Shown here one piece after another: positions 1-6,867 of a stretch of DNA of 64,000 nucleotides (its first letter is position 1; the number at the start of each line of letters is the position of its first letter). A program made the translations under genes and the position numbers. Origin of the DNA: Herbaspirillum aquaticum (lineage in GTDB: Bacteria; Pseudomonadota; Gammaproteobacteria; Burkholderiales; Burkholderiaceae_D); assembly GCF_002213425.1 (NCBI RefSeq), contig NZ_NJGV01000027.1, positions 1 through 64,000 of the forward strand, given 5' to 3'. Below the pieces are notes generated by a model. It saw nothing but the letters and a program-made list of their open reading frames with translations. It did not search any database and was not told the origin of the DNA.

Positions 1-63
1 AGCTATTTCGCTTCTTCTTTGCTTCACTCATTCTCGTCATCCCTTCCAGGACGACAGCTTAAA

Positions 64-840
64 TCAGTGTCTCAAATTCGGGGTCCACTTTAGTAGGACA
101 TCTTGGCCATACGTTTGCTCGACGGTCTTGTACTGCACCTGCAAATTGCTCATCTCGCGCTCCATCTTTGCAATCTGCTCTTGCGAGACGCCTCCCATAC
201 GCTGTGGTTTCTTCCCCTCAACGAGCATAGCCGCCGGCGTGGCGACAAGCATTGCCTCTGCATATGCTATCGTGACGTTGTTAGCCGCCACCATAAGTTC
301 GACGCATTCGACCTGCCGCGTCGGCTTCATCCGGCGCAGCACAGGTGAAATCGCTGATGAGAACTGCCGATCCGCCAGTAGTTCGACAGCCTCCGGGCAT
401 ATTCCGTCCAATAGTGTTAGCTTTTTTGTGATCTGGCTGATATCCACGCTGAGAGCTTTGGCCAGGCGTTGTGCTGTGACGCCGCGCTCAATCGCACGGC
501 GCATCATGAAATGCTCTTGGATTGTCGAAAGCCGGTTGATGCGGCTGTTATATGTATAACTCTCGTCGTCCGTTGCCAATAGGCAAAGTGCCTCTGTGCA
601 GTTCAGTTGTCGCAAAGCGATGAGCCGGATATGTCCATCCAACAAAATGTACTGATTTGAGTCTTTGCCAGTGGGAATTACCGATAGGGGTTCAATTAAA
701 CCAATTTCTTCGATTGATGACAGGATCTGGATGAATTTTCGCAAAGATTGCGTCTCGGGCGGAATCTTACGCGACGGCAGGATCTGTTCGATTGGAAGAC
801 TCATCGGCTCTGGAATGAAGCCCAGTGTTATGTTGCTCAT
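64..840 (-). CDS. ParB/RepB-like DNA-binding protein (second ParB of the recombinase cassette)
   Basis: 258 aa. The N-terminal half looks like a ParB/Srx-type domain (residues about 10-90, with a LLDGHIRL block where ParB has its GERR-like box), followed by a helix-turn-helix-like stretch (TAQRLAKALSVDISQITKKL, about 120-140) as in plasmid RepB/ParB proteins. The C-terminal part is coiled-coil-prone. Its ATG overlaps the TGA of the upstream ParB gene (ATGA at 840-837), so the two are translationally coupled. No ParA ATPase is encoded nearby, so a classical partition role is not supported. I infer an accessory DNA-binding role with the adjacent serine recombinase. Confidence 0.75.
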   Translation of the reverse strand: MSNITLGFIPEPMSLPIEQILPSRKIPPETQSLRKFIQILSSIEEIGLIEPLSVIPTGKDSNQYILLDGHIRLIALRQLNCTEALCLLATDDESYTYNSRINRLSTIQEHFMMRRAIERGVTAQRLAKALSVDISQITKKLTLLDGICPEAVELLADRQFSSAISPVLRRMKPTRQVECVELMVAANNVTIAYAEAMLVATPAAMLVEGKKPQRMGGVSQEQIAKMEREMSNLQVQYKTVEQTYGQDVLLKWTPNLRH

Positions 841-1739
841 GCCGCATGACCTAAAGACCAGACCCGTTCGGCAAGATACTTTGGCAGCGTATCAAGCCCC
901 TCTGCTCGTAGCAGTGTCGTAAAATGCTCGTCTCCTAGCAATTGACGAAGAGCACCGGTCACAAACAGTAAGCGCTGTTGGGAAAATTCAGCCTTCTTGA
1001 CCATCATCTTCTGCCTTGCCACCTCCTTCTGATAAGTCCGGATCAAACTCGACGAAGTCACGTCGCTTCGCTTACGTCGAGGGCCAGCGGCCATCGAGCG
1101 CCCCATCGACTGTCGGCTTTCAATTATGCGTCGCGCCTGTAACAATTGTTGACCGCGCAGATCGCCGGATTCATAGGCATCTTGCAGAGCGACTTGGACA
1201 GCCTTATTGTCGTCCCCAGCATTGGCAATCATGATCGCTGCGGTGATCGGGATGCGTCCTTTTGAAACTGCAACTAGCAGTCGCTCTTCACCATCCCGCA
1301 GCAAGTTCAAAATGGCCTGGACATACTCTGCGCGGAGGCCGGTTTTGGCTGCAATGATCTTCTTGTCATATCCCTGTTTGTGTAGGCGTTCGATCCCTTG
1401 CAATACTTCCAGCGGTTGATATTGACGACGTGCGATGTTTTCAGTGAGATTCATGAGGAGAGCATCTTCATCGCTGACGGTCACGACAAGCGCCGGAATA
1501 GTCGCCTCTCCCAAAAAGCGGAAGGCCTTTACCCGTCCCTCACCACATATCAGTAAATAATGCTCGGTTCCATCTTGTTTCTTCCGTGGAGTCACAGTAA
1601 TCGGCTTTTTCAATCCTATCGTTTTGATGTTTGCGACAATTTCTTCGAAAATACGGTTGTTGCGCTCCCTAGGATTGAGTATTTCGATTTGGTCGATCGG
1701 AATCATCCGCATCTCGCTCAGCCTTTGTTCCATGATCAA
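837..1739 (-). CDS. ParB/RepB/Spo0J-family protein (first ParB of the recombinase cassette)
   Basis: 300 aa with a recognisable ParB N-terminal domain: an IPIDQIEI opening, a GEGRVKAFRFLG box equivalent to the ParB GERRxRA nucleotide-binding patch, then LTENIARRQYQPLEV and a helix-turn-helix around residues 110-135. The start taken is a TTG overlapping the recombinase TGA (TTGA) and lying 5 nt after an AGGAGG ribosome site. An ATG two codons later (1733) is possible but is 11 nt from that site. ParB domains bind CTP and spread on DNA in characterised members. Whether this one does is unknown. It is embedded between a recombinase and a second ParB-like gene. Confidence 0.8.
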   Translation of the reverse strand: MIMEQRLSEMRMIPIDQIEILNPRERNNRIFEEIVANIKTIGLKKPITVTPRKKQDGTEHYLLICGEGRVKAFRFLGEATIPALVVTVSDEDALLMNLTENIARRQYQPLEVLQGIERLHKQGYDKKIIAAKTGLRAEYVQAILNLLRDGEERLLVAVSKGRIPITAAIMIANAGDDNKAVQVALQDAYESGDLRGQQLLQARRIIESRQSMGRSMAAGPRRKRSDVTSSSLIRTYQKEVARQKMMVKKAEFSQQRLLFVTGALRQLLGDEHFTTLLRAEGLDTLPKYLAERVWSLGHAA

Positions 1740-3319
1740 GCGGCCCTCCTCACGCGAATTCGTTCAGCCATGCCGTATAGATAGTCCAACGTATCGTACC
1801 TAAAGGTATCGAACTCAATCGGATTGTGCTCCCGTAAATTGACCCGGGTGTGGCTGAAATCGAGCCGCGGTAGAAGATAGTAGTCGAGCGGGCTTTGGTT
1901 GAGCCGATCGAGTCGGACCGCGACCGTGATGTCCGGTGCTAGGCTGGTATCGAAACGCACCTTCCAAGAGTACCTTCCTGCACCGTTTTTCTGGCAGCGT
2001 GCAAGCACCAAGGAGACGTTGAACTCCCCGTTCAACAGCAGCATGTCCGTAGCCGGGTCGCGTTGAACTGAACCTCCGAGCCCGGCAATTGCCTTTTCCG
2101 TCTGGGAGACTATTGTTGGATGGTAGCGCCGCAGGAAGCGGTTTGCCTCGAGATAGAGGTAATCCCGATCCGGAGAAAAACCCACCGTCTGGTACGCTTG
2201 CAGCAAGCTGCCAAATCGGTGCGAGTACACGGCAGTGGACGGCATTCCTTCGGTTTCATTTATTATCAGGCCTGACAAGAAGCCGCGATGCTCATACAGG
2301 TTGCGTAGCCGCTCGATTAATTCCGCATTGGTATAGCGCCTGGCACGCGCATGCATGATACCCCGCACCGTATAAAACATTTCGGCCGCGACGATGGGAT
2401 CGAACGCGCCATCTTTTCGCACCCACATCTCAGGTGTGTTGATTACGTGCACCTTCTTGAGTTTGAAGGAGGTCCGGTTGTATAGGTTGTTGCCGATGTA
2501 TTTTTCGTTTGTGAGTACCTCGTGTACTGTGGCGCGAGTCCATTGTCGCCCCAGATCGGTCTTGACCAACATGGCGTTAAGGCGTGCGGCAATGTCGGAT
2601 TCGACTAAACCGTCGTCTATGAACCAGCGGTAGATTTGATTGACGATTCGTATTTCATCGTCCGTTCCGGGAGCCAAGATAACGCGGTCGGTCTGCAAGC
2701 TCTTGTGCTCGCCACGCTGGAGCTCGGCTTTTATGTTGCCGTTCTGGTCAATTAGGATACGGCGCAACCCGTAGCCGGCCGGGCCGCCCTGGCGAAATCC
2801 CAATTCGATCAGACGGCACTGGCCAGCGAACACCTTGGCCGACAGCTCACGGCTATATTCCCCTGCCATGGCTCGCTTGACGCCTTTGACGATGGTAGAG
2901 ACCGGCGAACCGTCGTTTTCGAACTGCTCAGCGCAGTACACTACCTGGATACCGGCACGGCGGCAGCGGTACTCGTAGTATGCGCTTTCGTCGGCGTCCT
3001 GGAAACGGCCCCAGCGGCTAACGTCGTATACCAGGATCATCTCGAAGTCCCGCTCGTCGCTCTCGACGTCCCGCAACAGTTGCTGTAACGCTTCGCGCCC
3101 ATCAATACGTAAGCCGCTTTTGCCGGCATCGGTGTAGGTCCGGATGATTTCGATATGTCGTCTGCTGGCGTATTCTCGGATCTTATCAGCTTGGTTTTCG
3201 GTGGAGTATTGCTGGTGTTCGGTCGACATTCGAACGTACTCCACGGCGCGCCTAACAGAAGGTGACAGCGAGTCGCCCTGTGATGAAGTGTCGAAGTCAG
3301 AGAATTGGTCGTGCAGCAT
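1736..3319 (-). CDS. Large serine recombinase (resolvase/invertase N-domain plus recombinase domain)
   Basis: 527 aa from the ATG at 3319. The longer open frame upstream encodes low-complexity Cys/Arg-rich sequence unlike the family, so I reject it. The resolvase catalytic domain starts with AVEYVRMSTEHQQYSTENQ, where the Ser at about residue 32 is the expected nucleophile. It continues through DAGKSGLRIDGR, VYDVSRWGRFQDADES and the conserved SRELSAKV block, followed by a recombinase domain (GYGLRRILID, LNEKYIGNNLYNR-like) and a long C-terminal DNA-binding region. Such enzymes integrate, excise or invert DNA. No attL/attR could be defined because the left edge of the element lies at or beyond the window start. 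Confidence 0.88.
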   Translation of the reverse strand: MLHDQFSDFDTSSQGDSLSPSVRRAVEYVRMSTEHQQYSTENQADKIREYASRRHIEIIRTYTDAGKSGLRIDGREALQQLLRDVESDERDFEMILVYDVSRWGRFQDADESAYYEYRCRRAGIQVVYCAEQFENDGSPVSTIVKGVKRAMAGEYSRELSAKVFAGQCRLIELGFRQGGPAGYGLRRILIDQNGNIKAELQRGEHKSLQTDRVILAPGTDDEIRIVNQIYRWFIDDGLVESDIAARLNAMLVKTDLGRQWTRATVHEVLTNEKYIGNNLYNRTSFKLKKVHVINTPEMWVRKDGAFDPIVAAEMFYTVRGIMHARARRYTNAELIERLRNLYEHRGFLSGLIINETEGMPSTAVYSHRFGSLLQAYQTVGFSPDRDYLYLEANRFLRRYHPTIVSQTEKAIAGLGGSVQRDPATDMLLLNGEFNVSLVLARCQKNGAGRYSWKVRFDTSLAPDITVAVRLDRLNQSPLDYYLLPRLDFSHTRVNLREHNPIEFDTFRYDTLDYLYGMAERIRVRRAA

Positions 3320-3440
3320 AGACGTCAACCCCCAAGTTGTTAAATCAGGAGTTCCGAAGCAAGGATCCAAGTTCGATGTCGCCGGGGAACATGTCTTATA
3401 CGATAACAGTGTCGGCCGCAGCTTCGAACAAGTCCTCTCT

Positions 3441-3896
3441 TTACAACGACGGATGCGGCATCGATGCGCGTGACAGCACTCTGATTTCGACGATCCAGAG
3501 GTCCATCTTTGCAATCATGGACACGGGTACAGGACTGATCTGGTAGAGGCCGGACCGCAGCTCAGGCATGTTATTTTGGCTATTTGGCACGTCCATCGTT
3601 GCAATCAACTTGCCACGTTTCTTGGCATTACGGCTACGTTGTTTTTCGCGGTTCTGTTCTACATAATCCGGATGCTCGCCCCGGTAGTTGCGCCAGTAGT
3701 CGACGTTTCGGCTGCACCACGCCTGCTGTGCACGGGCTTGATTGTCAACGTAGTCTGGATCATGCAAGAGCTTCTCTTTGTGCCACCGGCGCTTGCGGGT
3801 ACGTTGGCAGGTGGGGTTGGAGCAATAGGCCTGGCGTGGCGAGTGGGGGTTCGGTTCGAACTTTTGCCCGCAGGCAGCACAGCACTTTGTGTTCAT
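3441..3896 (-). CDS. Small Cys-motif (zinc-finger-like) protein upstream of the recombinase
   Basis: About 151 aa. The N-terminus has CCAACGQKF and YCSNPTCQRTRKRRWH, four-cysteine spacing suggesting a zinc knuckle, then a highly basic and aromatic region (residues 30-100) typical of DNA binding. The start at 3896 is 7 nt after GGAG; a second ATG at 3899 is 3 bp upstream. It is the first gene of the minus-strand cassette, ending 121 bp before the recombinase start. It probably helps the recombinase or the ParB proteins bind DNA; that is inference from position and charge only. I do not recognise a named family. Confidence 0.6.
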   Translation of the reverse strand: MNTKCCAACGQKFEPNPHSPRQAYCSNPTCQRTRKRRWHKEKLLHDPDYVDNQARAQQAWCSRNVDYWRNYRGEHPDYVEQNREKQRSRNAKKRGKLIATMDVPNSQNNMPELRSGLYQISPVPVSMIAKMDLWIVEIRVLSRASMPHPSL

Positions 3897-3899
3897 CAT

Positions 3900-4378
3900 C
3901 GTTCTCCATGCCGATGGCAAGAACGAATAATAGTGCTATCTGTTACGCGCTAGTTTTCTGACGAGCATTACTCAATGCGATTAGATATTCCAATGGGGCA
4001 ATGAAGAGATCAGGTTTTTAGTATCTTGTTCTCCATCATGGGGCAGGCCGGGCTTGCTGAAGTTTCCTTCTTCTCCCCGACTCTAAGTTCCAGTGATTTT
4101 TCAGGGCCAAATTTGAACCATTCTGGAACTCCTACCTTTAGCAGGTGAAGCGTTGCTCATACTGCGCCGGTCGAGGGTGATGGGAGAACTTTGTAGAGGG
4201 CTTCTTCTGTCCTTATCTTGGCCTGGCTGCAAAAGAAAAGTCTCACTAGATGCTTACCAAAATTTCATTTGATGCTTCCCACACCCCGCAGAGCCTTATC
4301 CGACGAGGTAGCAAATCTCACTTTATGAGTCTCGCTACATCGCTGTGTTGTAGGGAGTCACAGTAAGTGAAAAAATCG
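3900..4378. other. Gene-free spacer between recombinase cassette and IS remnant
   Basis: No credible reading frame. The stretch is clearly AT-richer than the rest of the window. It contains two copies of TCTCACT (4241-4247 and 4316-4322) and an imperfect 13-bp inverted repeat at 4308-4338. It is a likely mosaic of insertion-sequence debris. Confidence 0.5.
4308..4338. repeat. Imperfect inverted repeat
   Basis: Left arm GTAGCAAATCTCA and right arm TGAGTCTCGCTAC pair at 10 of 13 positions around a CTTTA loop. The arm contains the TCTCACT motif that also occurs at 4241. It could be a terminal repeat of the degraded IS next to it. Confidence 0.4.
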
Positions 4379-4412
4379 TCACTCCCGTGAAAACGAATAG
4401 TCATAGTAAATG

Positions 4413-4445
4413 AAAAAAGAGAGCCGATATGGCTCTCTTTTTTTT
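4413..4445. terminator. Bidirectional intrinsic terminator
   Basis: Stem AAAAGAGAGCC / GGCTCTCTTTT around GATAT, with an A-run on one side and a T-run on the other, so it can stop transcription from either direction. Confidence 0.75.
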
Positions 4446-4499
4446 GTCATGCGATCTTGCGTCTCAAATATAACGCCTTGATGCGAGGTTGTTGATTTG

Positions 4500-4700
4500 C
4501 TCGCAGAATTGACCCTCTCCATCTGACCCACCTTCCACCGCCTTCCGAAGGCTGCGACGCGGTCGTACGACCCCTTATAGCCTAACTCCTTAAGGTCCAG
4601 GAACATCTGTTTAAGGGTTCGTCTTTGCTTGCGAGATTTGACTGCCTCAGCGCTCAACCAGGCGGTGAGTTGGGGCGCGAATTCGTCCAGCGAACTCGAT
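4500..4700 (-). pseudogene. IS21-family IstA transposase fragment
   Basis: On the minus strand the frame reads LDEFAPQLTAWL, then SRKQRRTLKQMFLDL and LGYKGSYDRVAAFGRRW. This is the characteristic IstA segment between the N-terminal HTH region and the DDE domain. The match begins near 4695 and stops near 4510; beyond that the sequence is unrelated. The catalytic DDE core and istB are absent, so it is a dead remnant. The IstA assignment rests on motif recognition. Confidence 0.65.
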
Positions 4701-4836
4701 GATTTCCTGCAGGGATAACTACCAACCTCCAGCTACGGTCCGTCGAACTTCGCTGGAATCGAATATGATCGACAACCGACTCACTGCCTGACTGGCTACA
4801 AATTACCGACGCAGGTCAGCTCTCCCTCGTGTTACG

Positions 4837-5559
4837 TCAGGAGTCTTTCATCACTATCGTTTCCAGATCTTTCATGATGCTTTCGGCACGAGTCCTAAAT
4901 AGGGTTGGATCAGCCAATTCCGGCATGATCGTAGGATTGCTCATATAAACAATGAGCTTGTTATTGTTGACTTGCGTGGCGTCCATGACGGTATCGGGCA
5001 AGTTCCGAATCTTGTTCAGATAGCTGGGTAGGTGGTAACACATCCAGGCGGACGATTGCAGTTCCTTGGGATCGGTTTTCGCCATATAGGTCAGCAGGTA
5101 GCCGCGTGCCAGCATCAGATAGCGTTGGCGCAACTGAAGGGAAACATTTTTCAATCCCTGCAATTGCGGACGTACGGCGTCATACCATTGACGCGCGATC
5201 ATGATGGATTCATTGCGATTGGCGCAGCGTGCGCTGTCGATCTGCAACGAGAAATAACCGATGATGGCGAACAGGTTGATGGCATCAATCGCACCGGGAT
5301 CATTCGTCCGGCGCAGCATGAAAGAATAAAACACTGCGTAACGCGCATCCGGCATATCGGGGCCCTCTGCGCGACTCCTGAGTCAGTTCAGCACGTCAAT
5401 CAGTTCCGCTGGCGTTTTGGCATCGCCCGCTGTGGAGAACACAAAGCCCTTATGCCATTTCGCTTCTTCCAGATTGAGTTTCTCCACGATGGGAGATGTC
5501 GCGGCGAAGACCGACGTGTTGAGCAGGAGCGTTACCAAAAATATCAGAATTTTATTCAT
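4837..5559 (-). pseudogene. Periplasmic protein of unknown function, interrupted by in-frame TGA
   Basis: From ATG 5559 the frame gives a clear signal peptide (MNKILIFLVTLLLNTSVFA) and about 58 residues, then TGA at 5385-5383. The same frame continues without shift for another 182 codons (RSRAEGPDMPDARYAVFYSF onward) to 4837. The second half has an ATG at 5355 but no ribosome site. The simplest reading is one 240-codon gene with a nonsense mutation, for example CGA to TGA. I recognise no family. Alternatives are a sequencing error or two separate genes. Confidence 0.55.
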
Positions 5560-5904
5560 TATCGTTTTTTGTGAGATGGGGAAATGTTCGCTCAACCCCC
5601 CTTGGTCGAGCCGATGCATCGAGTGAAATTGTAATGCTCAAGAAGCCTCTGCACATGACATGGAAATACCGATACACCCACTTCAGCTCAAAAAACGCGC
5701 ATCCCACGACGTTCACGTCCCCTCATTACATCCCCCCAAAAATCCCACATCCTCACGCCGAAAACCCGCGCCCACCCTGCTTCCCTGCCCATTCAACAAC
5801 TTCTGTGCAAGCTCGCCACAAAAACTGATATCCCCACCACAAATCCTTGCGATTCCCTCCCCGCTTGCATAACATCACCTGAACAATTCGAGCTCCCCAC
5901 CGGC
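5560..5904. other. Gene-free interval
   Basis: Pyrimidine-rich, C-heavy sequence between the broken periplasmic gene and the binding-protein gene. It presumably holds the promoters of both; I see no clear operator, hairpin or reading frame. Confidence 0.5.
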
Positions 5905-6822
5905 ATGAGTAGAGACAAGTCGAGCGCCCGAAGCGTAGTCGCGGTCTTGCTCGTCCTGGCGATGAGTCTGCTCTGCGCCGCCTCCACCCGCGCCCAATCG
6001 CCCGCCGCCAATGCGCAAGTCATCGAGATCAAACTCGCCGATCTCAATGACGACAATCCCCTGATCAACTACCGCAAGGCCGTCCTCGAACTGGCCATGC
6101 GCGCCAGCGGCCGGCCCTTCTCCATCAAGGGCTGCCAAGTCGCCAATGTCGCCACCTCCGACCAGCGCTACGTGCAGCTGGTCCAGGCCGGCCAGTATTG
6201 CAACCTCATAGCGACCTCCGCCGGCAGCGGCATGACCCGTACCCTCGAAGCCATCCCCTTCCCCATCTATCTCGGTGGCGGCGGCTACCGCGTGCTGCTG
6301 GCCAACCGCGAGAGCCTGGAACGCGCCCGCACCATCCGCACCCTGGATGACCTGCGCACCTTCACCATCGGCTCCGGCATCGGCTGGGTCGATACCAGCA
6401 TCATGCAGGCCAACCAGCTCAAGGTGGCGCAAAGCAACTACCTGAACCTGTTCGACATGCTCAAGGCCGGACGCTTCGACTTCTACAACCGCTCCATCTT
6501 CGAAGCCACCAGCGAACTGGAAACCTATGATCCCACGCACCAGCTGGCCATCGTCCCGGACCTGGTGCTGTACTACCCGACCGATCTCTTCTTCTACACC
6601 TCCCCGGGCCGCGACGATATCCGCGATGCCCTGCTGGACGGTCTCAAAAAAATCCATCGCAACGCTGCCCTGCTGGACCTGATCCAGAAACACGGTTCCA
6701 CCCGACAGGTGCGCCAGGCCATGCGCGGCACGCGCCCGCGCGTGATCGAGCTGCAGAACGACAGGCTGACCCCCATCGAACGACAGGCCATCGAAACTTA
6801 CAAAATGGATTGGTTCAAATAA
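5905..6822 (+). CDS. Periplasmic solute-binding-like protein (sensor partner?)
   Basis: 305 aa with an N-terminal signal peptide (cleavage near ASTRA-QS, residue 31), followed by a type II periplasmic binding fold: a beta-strand/helix opening with INYRKAVLELAMRASG, then DDLRTFTIGSGIGWVDTSIM and GRFDFYNRSIFEA. No permease or ATPase genes accompany it. The next gene, 45 bp downstream on the same strand, is a membrane GGDEF-EAL protein. I therefore infer a ligand-sensing role rather than transport, but a substrate cannot be named. Confidence 0.7.
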   Translation: MSRDKSSARSVVAVLLVLAMSLLCAASTRAQSPAANAQVIEIKLADLNDDNPLINYRKAVLELAMRASGRPFSIKGCQVANVATSDQRYVQLVQAGQYCNLIATSAGSGMTRTLEAIPFPIYLGGGGYRVLLANRESLERARTIRTLDDLRTFTIGSGIGWVDTSIMQANQLKVAQSNYLNLFDMLKAGRFDFYNRSIFEATSELETYDPTHQLAIVPDLVLYYPTDLFFYTSPGRDDIRDALLDGLKKIHRNAALLDLIQKHGSTRQVRQAMRGTRPRVIELQNDRLTPIERQAIETYKMDWFK

Positions 6823-6867
6823 GTCCACGCCATCCTCCCATCCACCTCCTGACCCGCACGGCGCGCC

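Noticed and set aside
64-3514. Plasmid partition or chromosome-origin parABS locus
   Set aside because: ParB-like genes occur without ParA, with a recombinase, and no parS set or origin features are visible; a mobile cassette fits better.
3320-3514. N-terminal extension of the recombinase to 3514
   Set aside because: The extra 65 residues are Cys/Arg-rich and unlike the family, and overlap the 3' end of the upstream gene; the resolvase domain begins soon after the ATG at 3319.
5383-5385. Selenocysteine at the in-frame TGA
   Set aside because: No selenoprotein-like motif surrounds it and a SECIS hairpin is not evident; nonsense mutation or sequencing error is simpler.
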